From CAWDDG01 sp963801065 (GTDB lineage Bacteria > Actinomycetota > Actinomycetes > Jiangellales > Jiangellaceae), in the NCBI GenBank assembly GCA_963801065.1, contig CAWDDG010000003.1, forward strand, positions 248,001 through 312,000: DNA of 64,000 bases, read 5' to 3'. Shown piece by piece: positions 47,969-56,538 of this stretch (its first letter is position 1; each line of letters starts with the position of its first letter). Below the pieces are notes generated by a model, which did no database searches, was not told where the DNA came from, and was given only the letters and a program-made list of their open reading frames with translations. Position numbers and translations under genes: made by a program.

Positions 47969-48795
47969 AGGTCGTCCTGCACGGCGTGCGTGGTTCGATG
48001 CCGGCGCCTGGGGCCGCGTTTGTGCGGATCGGTGGTCACACGTCGTGCGTGTCCGTGACGCTGCGGGGGACGTCGGCGCCATCGCTCGTCCTGGATGCGG
48101 GCACGGGCCTGACCAACCTCACGACGTGGTTGCAAGGCGCCGCGTACCAAGGCGAGATTCTGCTGAGCCATATGCACTGGGACCATGTGCAGGGCCTGCC
48201 GTTCTTCCGGGGCGGTGATCGGGACGACGCCGAGGTCGTTCTGCGACTGCCCGCGCAGGACGGCGCTGTACCTGATTCGCCCGGGTCTGCTGCGGGATTG
48301 CTGAGCCGGGCGATGTCACCACCGCACTTCCCGATCGAGCCGTCAGGGCTGCGCGGACACTGGCGCTTCGAGGCGGTCGAGGCGGGCTGGATGAACGCTG
48401 GAGGAGCCAAGATCCTTCTCGCCGACATACCACACAAGGGCGGGCGTACGTTCGGCATCCGGGTCGAGGCCGACGGCGTCTCGTTCGCCTACCTACCCGA
48501 CCACGACCCGTCGATCGACCCAGGCCCGGGTACCGAGCTCGCGCAAGGGGTCGACGTCCTGTTGCACGACGCCCAGTTCGACGACAGCGAGCGGTCGACC
48601 GCCCGGCTGTACGGGCATTCCACGGTCAGCGACGCGATCGCCCTGGCCGCGGCTGCCGAGGTCGGCCGGCTCGTCCTGCTTCATCACGCGCCTGGGCGGA
48701 CCGACGACCAGGTCTATGAGCTGGCGCAACGTCATGCAGCACACTCCTCCGTCCCCGTCGCGGTGGGCCGCGAAGGCGACGCGATCGACCTGTAG
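47965..48795 (+). CDS. MBL-fold metallo-hydrolase (RNase Z/PhnP-like)
   Basis: 276 residues from the GTG at 47965, overlapping the preceding gene (GTGA). Metal motif LLSHMHWDHVQGLPF near 67-80 (HxHxDH), further ligands in LPDHDPS and LLHDAQF, and final His in LLHHAPGRTDDQ. The glycine-rich start GVRGSMPAPGAAFVRIGGHTSC is typical of the phosphodiesterase-like branch. With a cNMP-binding partner, a cyclic-nucleotide phosphodiesterase role is possible but unproven. Confidence 0.9.
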   Translation: MKVVLHGVRGSMPAPGAAFVRIGGHTSCVSVTLRGTSAPSLVLDAGTGLTNLTTWLQGAAYQGEILLSHMHWDHVQGLPFFRGGDRDDAEVVLRLPAQDGAVPDSPGSAAGLLSRAMSPPHFPIEPSGLRGHWRFEAVEAGWMNAGGAKILLADIPHKGGRTFGIRVEADGVSFAYLPDHDPSIDPGPGTELAQGVDVLLHDAQFDDSERSTARLYGHSTVSDAIALAAAAEVGRLVLLHHAPGRTDDQVYELAQRHAAHSSVPVAVGREGDAIDL

Positions 48796-48807
48796 TCCTT
48801 GGTGGCT

Positions 48808-48866
48808 TCCGCGATCTTGAGACAGGCTCGAATGTCGGACCGCCATACATGTCGCAAGATCGCGGA
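48808..48866. repeat. palindrome, family 3 copy B
   Basis: TCCGCGATCTTGAGACA at 48808-48824 pairs with 48850-48866 with one mismatch; 25-base loop. It sits between the convergent metallo-hydrolase and small membrane protein genes (stops at 48795 and 48876). Shares GCGATCTTGAGACA with copy A. Confidence 0.85.
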
Positions 48867-48875
48867 GCGAGGTGC

Positions 48876-49283
48876 CTACTGGATGCCGTGCTTGCGCAGA
48901 ATGGCCTCGATGTCGGCGAGGTCGTCGTCGACGGCCGACGTCTCGCCCTTCCTGCCGACCGCGGGTGGCGACGCCCCGCCGGCAGGCGCGGCCTGGACAG
49001 TCTTTCGCTGACCCCTGGGAGCACGTCCCTCGAGCCGCTGACCTGCCATGAACAGGACTCCCGCGATGCCCAGCGCGACCACGCCGAGCCACGCCAACGG
49101 GCTGAACACGATCCCGGCCAGGAAGCCGACGATCCCGATGGCCGCCGCCCCCATGAGCAGGAAGCCGATGGACCCGAGCTGGAGAGAGCCGGCCCAGCCT
49201 GTGGTTCTCGCCCGCTTGACGGCAAGTCCCACCAGCCCGACGCCGCCTGCGGCGACCGCGATGGAGATCAGATCCTGAAGCAC
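48876..49283 (-). CDS. small membrane protein, unknown function
   Basis: 135 residues. Three hydrophobic segments: residues 5-22, 33-55 and 60-80. The cytoplasmic tail is polar (APAGGASPPAVGRKGETSAVDDDLADIEAILRKHGIQ), ending in an amphipathic helix. No recognised family. Encoded alone; family 1 palindrome copy B lies upstream of its start. Confidence 0.75.
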   Translation of the reverse strand: MLQDLISIAVAAGGVGLVGLAVKRARTTGWAGSLQLGSIGFLLMGAAAIGIVGFLAGIVFSPLAWLGVVALGIAGVLFMAGQRLEGRAPRGQRKTVQAAPAGGASPPAVGRKGETSAVDDDLADIEAILRKHGIQ

Positions 49284-49374
49284 CCCTCCAGGCTACGCCC
49301 GCGTCGAGGGCGGCACCTCGGGGTCATCCCCGATCGTGCCCTGACCTTTCACGACGATCACCGCTCGGGCCTCT

Positions 49375-49466
49375 CCAAATGATCACGTTAAGCATGCCTG
49401 TGGGTCCGTTACCAGGTCTCGGCACCTGGTAACGGCCCAAGACGCCCACTTAACGTGATCATTTGG
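49375..49466. repeat. long nested palindrome, family 1 copy B
   Basis: Outer arms of 18 bp at 49375-49392 and 49449-49466, inner 12-bp stem at 49406-49417 and 49424-49435 with loop CTCGGC. The 88 bases 49377-49464 match 9085-9172 at all but three positions. It lies 22 bases after the nucleotidase stop, in the 204-base gap 49284-49487. Confidence 0.92.
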
Positions 49467-49487
49467 TGGGCGGCCAGTCGGTGATGG

Positions 49488-51332
49488 TCAGCCGAGCCGG
49501 ACGATCCGACCTTCGCCGCCCTCCGGGTAGTCGGCCGCCGACACCAGGCCGGCGAGATCCTCGACGATGTAGTCGGACAGCGCCTGCTGGTACGACACGC
49601 CCACCGTGGTGAAGGGCAGGCCGCGGAAGGGATACTGGTCTCCGCCGCGGGCACTGAAGTCGTTCGTCGCGACCGCCACGCCGGGTCCGGCCACCACGGC
49701 GCCGTTCTCGACGATCACTGTGCCGTCGTCGAGCACAAGAGACCGCACCCGGTTTCCCGGCGTGAGGACGGTTCCGGCGTTGTCCACCACCTGGGCGGTC
49801 AAGGCGGCGTCATAGGTGAACCTGAAGCCGCCGATCTGGCCGAACCGGCCGTCGGCCAGCGGAATCCGCGACACCAGGTTCTCGACGATCTCCTTGAACT
49901 GCGCACGCGGCACGTCGGGAACGACCGAGACGAAGTTCGGGAACGGCGCGATCGCGAACGTGTCGAGCTCGGTGAGCGGCCCGGCCGGGATGAGAGTGTT
50001 GTTCCGGATCCCGCCGCCGTTCTGGATGGCGACATCCGGCGGCGTCACCCCGAAGTCGGCCGCCCGGTCCTCGCCGGCGTCGAGCAGCGCGTCGGCGAGC
50101 AGGTTCCCGAGGTTGGTCTCCTGGGTTCGCACTCCTGGTTCCCGGCGACCTTCGAGGGCGACCTCCGACTGCCCGATGACGGTCTCGGCAAGGTCTGCGG
50201 TGAAGGCATTGATCGGATCGACAACGAGCCGCTGGATTTCGGAGTCGGACTCGGTAGCGTCGGGTGCGACACCCGAGACCCGGACCGGCCCGCTGGACTC
50301 GTCGGTGTTGAGTACTCTCCCCCGGGCGTCGAAGTTGACGACCAGGCGGCCGACGTACTTGTAGTCACCCGCAGTCGTGATGATCTGGACCACCTGGCCC
50401 TCGGCGTCAGTCGCGAGGAGCGGGTACGGGAGCAGTGCGCCGGTCACCGGGTCGACGGCCCGTACGTCACCCGGGACCAGCAACTCGTCGCCGTTGCTGA
50501 GCAGCTCGTCGCCGCCCCCGGCGATGGCGACGTCGATGTCGTGAAGCACCGGGATCAGCGCGCGGTCCTCGTTGACGTTCTGCAGTTGACTGATCAGAAT
50601 GATCTTGTTGACACCGCGCCCGGTGAGGCGATCAACCTGTCCCTGGACCAGTCCGGCGACGTCGTCGAGTGCCACGACATTGCGCGGGCTCGAGATGGCC
50701 GGCAACAGCGGCGTCGTCGCGCCGACGACTCCGATGCGCTCGCCACGCTCCTGTACGAGGGCGCTGGCCACGATGGTGCCGTCGTCGGCGAGCTCGGCCA
50801 GCCGCGGTTCGCCGCTGACGTCGAGGTTCGAGGACACGAAGGGCGGCGCGTCGCGACCAAAACCCTCGATGAAGTCCGCGAAGACGTCGGGGCCGAAGTC
50901 GAACTCGTGGTTGCCGATGGCCATCGCGTCGTAGCCGATCCGGTCGAGTGCGATGGAGTCGTAGAAGGGGACGCCCTTCTCGAGGCTCGCCTGGAACTCG
51001 GGTCCGGCGAGGAAGTTGTCCCCGGAGTTCAACAACACGACTCCGCGGCGGGACGCCTGGCCGGCCGGCACCTGCCCATGCGTTGCCTCCCGCCGAAGAT
51101 CGTCGACAAGTGTCGCGAACCTCGCGATGCCGCCGAAGTCAGTGCTCGCCGGTGCGTTGATCAGCTTCGACTCGCCGTCGTTGTTGTGCAGGATCGTCAG
51201 CGTGAAGGCGGGTCTGTCCGGCGGCTTGTCGGACTGGGCGGCGGCGGTCGTCACGCCCAGCGGCGTCACCATCGCGGCTGCGAGGATGGCCCCGAGGACG
51301 ACACGGCGGTTTCGGTTGCTTATCGACGACAT
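49488..51332 (-). CDS. secreted bifunctional 5'-nucleotidase/metallophosphatase (UshA-like)
   Basis: 614 residues from the ATG at 51332, with AGGAG upstream. Signal peptide at 1-35 (RRVVLGAILAAAMVTPLGVTTAAAQ). N-terminal metallophosphatase: LTILHNNDGESKLI, LLNSGDNFLAG, GNHEFDFG near 140; C-terminal nucleotide-binding domain with QETNLGNLLADALL and IQNGGGIRNNTLIPAG. The NND variant of the first metal motif is known in this branch. Probably scavenges phosphate and nucleosides outside the cell. Confidence 0.94.
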   Translation of the reverse strand: MSSISNRNRRVVLGAILAAAMVTPLGVTTAAAQSDKPPDRPAFTLTILHNNDGESKLINAPASTDFGGIARFATLVDDLRREATHGQVPAGQASRRGVVLLNSGDNFLAGPEFQASLEKGVPFYDSIALDRIGYDAMAIGNHEFDFGPDVFADFIEGFGRDAPPFVSSNLDVSGEPRLAELADDGTIVASALVQERGERIGVVGATTPLLPAISSPRNVVALDDVAGLVQGQVDRLTGRGVNKIILISQLQNVNEDRALIPVLHDIDVAIAGGGDELLSNGDELLVPGDVRAVDPVTGALLPYPLLATDAEGQVVQIITTAGDYKYVGRLVVNFDARGRVLNTDESSGPVRVSGVAPDATESDSEIQRLVVDPINAFTADLAETVIGQSEVALEGRREPGVRTQETNLGNLLADALLDAGEDRAADFGVTPPDVAIQNGGGIRNNTLIPAGPLTELDTFAIAPFPNFVSVVPDVPRAQFKEIVENLVSRIPLADGRFGQIGGFRFTYDAALTAQVVDNAGTVLTPGNRVRSLVLDDGTVIVENGAVVAGPGVAVATNDFSARGGDQYPFRGLPFTTVGVSYQQALSDYIVEDLAGLVSAADYPEGGEGRIVRLG

Positions 51333-51437
51333 TCGCCTCTCCTGATCGGCAGCGGGTGTCACAAGGCCGGAGTCTAGGCGCGATGCATACTCGCGCAACT
51401 GTCCCGGACGTGACCTTCTCCTGCCTACGCGGTGTCC

Positions 51438-52304
51438 CTATCTGGGCCTACGCATCGTTCGGGCGGCTGCGGCCCGGGCCCCGAGTTCGCTGTCCGGTGG
51501 GTAGCCGACGGCCTCGAGCGTCAGGCCGTGCGGGGGGACCACAGTCACCGCGGGGTCGCGGGACCGTGCGGCCAGGACGCGCGCCGGCCAGTCGACCGGC
51601 CGCCTGCCCTCGCCGACGACCAGCAGTGCGCCGACCATGGCCCGCACCTGGTTGTGACAGAACGCATCGGCCTCGATCGTGGCGACGGCGATCTCCTCAT
51701 CGCGCTCCCACCGAAGGGTGCGCAGGTTACGGATCGTCGTCGCGCCCTCCCGCGGACGGCAGAAGGCGGCGAAGTCGTGCTCGCCGAGCAGATCTACCGC
51801 CGCAGCGTCCATCGCCGCCAGGTCGAGCCGGCGCGGATGCCAGAGCACGAACGACCGAAGCAGGGGATCGACGCCGTGGGTGCTGTCGGCCACCCGGTAC
51901 GCATAGCGCCGCCACAACGCCGAGAACCGCGCATCGAAGCCCGCCGGGGCGACTACTGCGGACAGAACCCGCAGGTCGGCCGGAAGCACACCCGCGAGCC
52001 GATGGACCAGCGCGTCCTGTGGAGCACGCGCCGACCGGCCCGGTACGGCCTCCCACGCCGCCACGGGTAGGTCGACGTGGCAGACCTGGCCGCGCGCGTG
52101 CACCCCGGCGTCGGTACGGCCGGCGACGGTCAGCCGAGGCGGCCCGATCCGCAGGACGACGCCCAAGGCCTGCTCGAGTGTCGTCTGGACGGTGCGCCGG
52201 CCCGGCTGCGCGGCCCATCCGGAGAAGCCGCCGCCGTCATAGGAAAGGTCGAGCCGCAGACGCAACAGCCCGCCGCCACCGGAACCGGTAGCGACGGGCT
52301 GCAT
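51438..52304 (-). CDS. truA: tRNA pseudouridine(38-40) synthase
   Basis: 288 residues from the ATG at 52304. Catalytic Asp in AGRTDAGVHARGQV near 57, LRLRLDLSYDGGGFSGWAAQPG at the start, and AFCHNQVRAMVGAL near 215. It begins 15 bases after rplQ, as in most actinomycetes. Last gene of the rpsM-rpoA-rplQ-truA run. Confidence 0.96.
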   Translation of the reverse strand: MQPVATGSGGGGLLRLRLDLSYDGGGFSGWAAQPGRRTVQTTLEQALGVVLRIGPPRLTVAGRTDAGVHARGQVCHVDLPVAAWEAVPGRSARAPQDALVHRLAGVLPADLRVLSAVVAPAGFDARFSALWRRYAYRVADSTHGVDPLLRSFVLWHPRRLDLAAMDAAAVDLLGEHDFAAFCRPREGATTIRNLRTLRWERDEEIAVATIEADAFCHNQVRAMVGALLVVGEGRRPVDWPARVLAARSRDPAVTVVPPHGLTLEAVGYPPDSELGARAAAARTMRRPR

Positions 52305-52318
52305 GCGGGCGTCGAGCG

Positions 52319-53137
52319 TCAGGCGTTCTTCGGCTTCGAGAACCCGGCGGCCTCGGCGGCCTCGACGGTGCGGAACCACACCTCGGCGATCGTCGCGTCG
52401 TACGACGGCGACTCCGGCGTGTGGTACAGCTTCGAGTCCTCGTTGCCCTTGACCGTGAAGCCTTCCGGAGCCGAGCCGTCCTCGGTCGGTCCCACCGAGT
52501 CCGGGCCATACGGGCCACCCTCGTCGGTGTCCTCCGCAGGTAGCTCGGCGAACGCGACGATCGCGGACTCCACATCGCCATCGGCCTCGGCGACCGCAGC
52601 GGCGGTGTCGGTGACCTCGACGGTGGACTCCACGGCCAGCTCCGCGGCCGGCTCGGCGGTGACATCCGCCTCGTCCGCAGCGGCGGGAGCCGCAGCCTTC
52701 TTCGAAGCCGCCGTCTTCGCCGCGCCCTTCTTGGCGGCACGGCGCGTCGCGCCCTCGGCCTCGGCGACGACCTGTTCCGCCATCGGCTCGACCAGCTCGA
52801 TCACCGCCATCGGCGCGTTGTCGCCCTTGCGCGGGCCGATCTTCACGATCCGCGTGTAGCCGCCATGGCGGTTCTCGTACCGGGGCCCGATCTCGGTGAA
52901 CAGGGTGTGCACGACGCCCTTGTCACCGATCGTGCTGAGCACCTGCCGGCGCGCGTGCAGGTCTCCACGCTTGGCCTTGGTGATCAGGCGCTCGGCGACA
53001 GGGCGCAGCCGGCGCGCCCGGGCCTCTGTCGTGGTGATGCGACCGTGCTCGAACAGCGCCGTGGCCAGGTTCGCCAGGATGTGGCGCTCGTGCGCCGGCG
53101 AGCCGCCCAGGCGGGCACCCTTCGTGGGGGTGGGCAT
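52319..53137 (-). CDS. rplQ: 50S ribosomal protein bL17 with long C-terminal extension
   Basis: 272 residues; the bL17 core (MPTPTKGARLGGSPAHERHI through VIELVE) takes the first 118. An Ala/Lys-rich segment (AAKKGAAKTAASKKAAAPAA), an acidic stretch, and a final compact module from about 222 follow: FTVKGNEDSKLYHTPESPSY then DATIAEVWFRTVEAAEAAGF. This module recurs in actinomycete proteins (I believe it is the so-called sunset domain). Its meaning on a ribosomal protein is unknown. Confidence 0.95.
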   Translation of the reverse strand: MPTPTKGARLGGSPAHERHILANLATALFEHGRITTTEARARRLRPVAERLITKAKRGDLHARRQVLSTIGDKGVVHTLFTEIGPRYENRHGGYTRIVKIGPRKGDNAPMAVIELVEPMAEQVVAEAEGATRRAAKKGAAKTAASKKAAAPAAADEADVTAEPAAELAVESTVEVTDTAAAVAEADGDVESAIVAFAELPAEDTDEGGPYGPDSVGPTEDGSAPEGFTVKGNEDSKLYHTPESPSYDATIAEVWFRTVEAAEAAGFSKPKNA

Positions 53138-53154
53138 GTCCTTCTCCTATGTCA

Positions 53155-53195
53155 CGGGGCCGAGCCCCGCAGGATCGTCGGGGGCGGCGCCCCCG
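53155..53195 (-). promoter_or_regulatory. two short hairpins between rpoA and rplQ
   Basis: CGGGGC/GCCCCG at 53155-53169 and CGGGGGC/GCCCCCG at 53179-53195, each with a three-base loop, fill most of the 65-base spacer. They may adjust the level of rplQ-truA against rpoA or protect mRNA ends. Confidence 0.5.
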
Positions 53196-53202
53196 TTGCG
53201 GG

Positions 53203-54216
53203 TCAGTACTGCTCGTCCTCGGCGTAGGACTGGTCGTCGTCGCCGTACGAGTCCACGGCAACGGCGGGGTCGAAGCCGGGCGCGCCGTCCTTGAGCGCCA
53301 GGCCCATGGTGGCGAGCTTTGCCTTGACCTCGTCGATCGACTTCTGGCCGAAGTTGCGAATGTCGAGCAGGTCGGCCTCGCTGCGTGAGATGAGCTCGCC
53401 CACGGAGTGGATGCCCTCGCGCTTGAGGCAGTTGTACGACCGCACGGTCAGCTGCAGATCCTCGATCGGCAGTGCGAGGTCGGCGGCAAGCTGGGCGTCG
53501 ACGGGGGACGGGCCGATCTCGATACCCTCGGCGTCGACGTTGAGCTCGCGGGCCAGGCCGAACAGCTCGACCAGCGTGGTGCCGGCCGACGCCACGGCGT
53601 CGCGCGGGCGCATCGACGGCTTGGTCTCGACGTCGACGATGAGCTTGTCGAAGTCGGTGCGGCCTTCGACCCGGGTGGCCTCGACCTTGTAGGTGACCTT
53701 GAGCACCGGTGAGTAGATCGAGTCGACCGGGACCCGGCCGATCTCGGCGTCGGCCCGCTTGTTCTGGACCGCCGAGACGTAGCCGCGGCCGCGCTCGACC
53801 GTGAGCTCCATCTCGAGCTTGCCCTTGCCATTGAGCGTGGCGAGGTGCAGGTCGGGATTGTGCACCTCGACGCCCGCCGGCGGCGCGATGTCGGCCGCCG
53901 TGACGGCGCCCGGACCCTGCTTGCGCAGGTACATCGTCACCGGCTCGTCGTGCTCGGAGGAGACGACGAGCTCCTTGAGGTTGAGGATGACGTCGGTGAC
54001 GTCCTCCTTGACTCCGGGGATCGTCGTGAACTCGTGCAACACGCCGTCGATCCGGATCGAGGTGATCGCCGCACCGGGGATCGACGAGAGCAGGGTCCGG
54101 CGCAGCGAGTTGCCGAGCGTGTAGCCGAAGCCGGGCTCGAGTGGGTCGATGGTGAACCGGGACCGGGTCTCGCTGACCGGCTCCTCGGCGAGGTTGGGAC
54201 GCTGGGTGATGAGCAC
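53203..54216 (-). CDS. rpoA: DNA-directed RNA polymerase alpha subunit
   Basis: 337 residues from the GTG at 54216 (VLITQRPNLAEE) with GAGAGG upstream. N-terminal dimerization domain with PLEPGFGYTLGNSLRRTLLSS, C-terminal domain with LTVRSYNCLKREGIHSVGEL and NFGQKSIDEV for UP-element and activator contact; acidic tail. Typical length. Confidence 0.99.
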   Translation of the reverse strand: MLITQRPNLAEEPVSETRSRFTIDPLEPGFGYTLGNSLRRTLLSSIPGAAITSIRIDGVLHEFTTIPGVKEDVTDVILNLKELVVSSEHDEPVTMYLRKQGPGAVTAADIAPPAGVEVHNPDLHLATLNGKGKLEMELTVERGRGYVSAVQNKRADAEIGRVPVDSIYSPVLKVTYKVEATRVEGRTDFDKLIVDVETKPSMRPRDAVASAGTTLVELFGLARELNVDAEGIEIGPSPVDAQLAADLALPIEDLQLTVRSYNCLKREGIHSVGELISRSEADLLDIRNFGQKSIDEVKAKLATMGLALKDGAPGFDPAVAVDSYGDDDQSYAEDEQY

Positions 54217-54287
54217 TGGTGTTTCCTCTCCGCGACGCCCGCTATTTGACGCCGCGACCAAGCTTAGTGTCCCCTACGGACACCAAG

Positions 54288-54893
54288 TCACTTCGAGTAG
54301 AGCTCGACGATGAGCTGCTCCTGGACCGGCGTGTCGATCTGCTGCCGGACCGGGAGCTGGTGGACGAGAACACGCATCTGGCCTGGGATGACCTCCAGCC
54401 AGGCGGGGACCGGACGCTCGCCCTGGGTCTCGCGGGCAATGATGAACGGCGTCATCTCCTGCGACTTCGGGCGCACGTCTACGACGTCGTGCGGCGCGAC
54501 CCGGTACGACGGCACGTTGACCTTGCGGCCGTTGACGACGAAGTGGCCGTGGACAACCAGCTGGCGGGCGTGGCGACGGGTCTGGGCCAGGCCGGCCCGG
54601 TACACGACGTTGTCCAGCCGGGACTCCAGCAGCTGGAGCAGCCGCTCACCGGTCTTGCCCTCGGTCTTGTTGGCCTCTTCGTAGTAGCGGCGGAACTGCT
54701 TCTCGAGGATGCCGTAGGTGTAGCGCGCCTTTTGCTTCTCGTGCAGCTGGAGGCGGTACTCGCTTTCCTTCTGCCGGCCGCGGCCGTGCTGGCCAGGGGG
54801 GTACGGACGCCGCTCGTAGGCCTTGTCGAAGCCGACGAGGTCGACGCCGAGTCGGCGCGACTTCTTTGTGATGGGTCCGGTGTAACGGGCCAT
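54288..54893 (-). CDS. rpsD: 30S ribosomal protein uS4
   Basis: 201 residues. MARYTGPITKKSRRLGVDL at the start and an S4 RNA-binding domain SRLDNVVYRAGLAQTRRHARQLVVHGH near 95-120. The zinc-type Cys motif is absent. 71 bases lie before rpoA. Confidence 0.98.
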   Translation of the reverse strand: MARYTGPITKKSRRLGVDLVGFDKAYERRPYPPGQHGRGRQKESEYRLQLHEKQKARYTYGILEKQFRRYYEEANKTEGKTGERLLQLLESRLDNVVYRAGLAQTRRHARQLVVHGHFVVNGRKVNVPSYRVAPHDVVDVRPKSQEMTPFIIARETQGERPVPAWLEVIPGQMRVLVHQLPVRQQIDTPVQEQLIVELYSK

Positions 54894-54928
54894 GGTTCTT
54901 CAGGTCTCCTGTGGTATCGGCTCGGACG

Positions 54929-55330
54929 TCAGACGCGACGGCGCTTCGGCGGACGGCAGCCGTTGTGCGCCTGCGGCGTCACGTCGGAGATCGTGCCAAC
55001 CTCGAGGCCGACGGCCTGCAGCGAGCGGATCGCGGTCTCGCGGCCCGAGCCCGGGCCCTTGACGAAGACGTCGACCTTGCGCATTCCGTGCTCCTGGGCG
55101 CGGCGGGCGGCCGCCTCGGCGGCCATCTGCGCGGCGAACGGGGTGGACTTGCGCGAGCCCTTGAACCCCACCTGGCCGGCACTGGCCCACGAGATCACGT
55201 TGCCCTGCGGATCGGTGATCGAGACGATCGTGTTGTTGAACGTGCTCTTGATGTGCGCGACACCGTGAGCGACGTTCTTCTTCTCCTTGCGCCGCACCTT
55301 CGCGGTCTGGCGACCCTTTGCTGGGGGCAT
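54929..55330 (-). CDS. rpsK: 30S ribosomal protein uS11
   Basis: 133 residues from the ATG at 55330 (MPPAKGRQTAKVRRKEKKNV). STFNNTIVSITDPQGNVI and the conserved end AHNGCRPPKRRRV are present. Part of the head-platform ribosomal proteins rpsM-rpsK-rpsD. Confidence 0.98.
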   Translation of the reverse strand: MPPAKGRQTAKVRRKEKKNVAHGVAHIKSTFNNTIVSITDPQGNVISWASAGQVGFKGSRKSTPFAAQMAAEAAARRAQEHGMRKVDVFVKGPGSGRETAIRSLQAVGLEVGTISDVTPQAHNGCRPPKRRRV

Positions 55331-55415
55331 CGTGTGTGGTGCTCCTGTCCGAAGTCTGTGTATAGCGGTCAGCGGTTGCTGCGGCGGCGTCGCGTGGATG
55401 CGGGCCGCCGCGCCA

Positions 55416-55793
55416 TCACTTGCCGGCCTTCTTCCTGCCGGCGACGGTCTTGCGCGGGCCCTTGCGGGTACGGGCATTCGTGTGCGTGCGCTGACCGCGA
55501 ACGGGAAGACCGCGGCGGTGCCGGATGCCCTGGTAGCTGCCGATCTCGACCTTGCGGCGGATGTCGCCCTGGACCTCGCGGCGCAGGTCGCCTTCGATCT
55601 GGTAGTTGGCCTCGATCCAGTCGCGGAGCTTGACCAGCTCCTCGTCGCCGAGGTCCTTGACGCGCAGGTCCGGACTGACCCCGGTCTGTTTCAGCGTCTC
55701 GAGTGCGCGGGTACGGCCGATGCCGAAGATGTAGGTGAGAGCGACCTCGAGGCGCTTGTCGCGCGGGAGGTCGACGCCGACGAGGCGTGCCAT
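55416..55793 (-). CDS. rpsM: 30S ribosomal protein uS13
   Basis: 125 residues from the ATG at 55793 (MARLVGVDLPRDKRLEVALTYI). HRRGLPVRGQRTHTNARTRKG motif and basic tail VAGRKKAGK. Upstream the 160-base gap to rpmJ contains a compact CCCCGCC/GGCGGGG hairpin. Confidence 0.98.
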   Translation of the reverse strand: MARLVGVDLPRDKRLEVALTYIFGIGRTRALETLKQTGVSPDLRVKDLGDEELVKLRDWIEANYQIEGDLRREVQGDIRRKVEIGSYQGIRHRRGLPVRGQRTHTNARTRKGPRKTVAGRKKAGK

Positions 55794-55890
55794 GCGGGCT
55801 CGTTGTCTCCTTCGTTGAGCGGAGGTGTCTGGCGCACCGCGTCCCACCTGCTTGCCCGCTGGTGGGCCCCGGCCTCCGTCCGGGGGTGGT

Positions 55891-55908
55891 CCCCGCCCTC
55901 GGGCGGGG
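55891..55908 (-). other. compact hairpin between rpmJ and rpsM
   Basis: CCCCGCC at 55891-55897 pairs with GGCGGGG at 55902-55908 around CTCG. It may be a processing or attenuation site inside the operon. The surrounding GC runs (55860-55890) could extend it. Confidence 0.45.
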
Positions 55909-55953
55909 TTGTCAGTGCGTTGTTCAGATGTCGCTCGTGACGCGTGCTGGTGC

Positions 55954-56067
55954 TCAGCCCTGGCGCTGCTTGTGACGCAGGTTCTCGCAGATCACCATGA
56001 CCCGACCGTGGCGGCGGATCACCTTGCACTTGTCACACATGGGCTTGACGCTCGGCTTGACCTTCAT
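55954..56067 (-). CDS. rpmJ: 50S ribosomal protein bL36
   Basis: 37 residues: MKVKPSVKPMCDKCKVIRRH, then GRVMVICENLRHKQRQG. Cysteines 11, 14 and 27 with His 32 form the zinc site, so this is the zinc-requiring (C+) form. Position between infA and rpsM is standard. Confidence 0.98.
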   Translation of the reverse strand: MKVKPSVKPMCDKCKVIRRHGRVMVICENLRHKQRQG

Positions 56068-56114
56068 CGATCTCTCCGTCGGGCGTGCGCGAGGGCATGC
56101 CCTCGACGTCGTGG

Positions 56115-56336
56115 TTACTTGTAGCGGTAGACGATCCGGCCGCGGGTGAGGTCGTACGGGCTGAGCTCCACCACGACGCGGTCCTCGGGGAGGATCCGAA
56201 TGTAGTGCTGGCGCATCTTGCCCGAGATGTGCGCGAGAACCTTGTGGCCGTTCGAGAGCTCGACCCGGAACATGGCGTTCGGGAGAGCCTCGACCACGGT
56301 GCCCTCGATCTCGATGACCCCGTCCTTCTTCGGCAT
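56115..56336 (-). CDS. infA: translation initiation factor IF-1
   Basis: 73 residues from the ATG at 56336: MPKKDGVIEIEGTVVEALPN, OB-fold, ending GRIVYRYK. 202 bases separate it from the DUF1707 gene upstream, more than usual, so an infA promoter in 56337-56538 is likely. Confidence 0.98.
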   Translation of the reverse strand: MPKKDGVIEIEGTVVEALPNAMFRVELSNGHKVLAHISGKMRQHYIRILPEDRVVVELSPYDLTRGRIVYRYK

Positions 56337-56538
56337 AGCCTCCGCGCTTCTACGATCGGATTGTCTTCTCGGGTGGGTGGAAGCCTCACTGGCGTCTGGT
56401 GACCGGCCCGTCCACGCGCCCCTGTCCCATGAACGGGACCAGCCGCGGGGCACGACGAAACAGGCCACAGTGGGCCAACTGATGATTCTACGCAAGACCG
56501 GGGTCCGACGCCAAACCAGCGCCGCCGGACGTCGCGGG

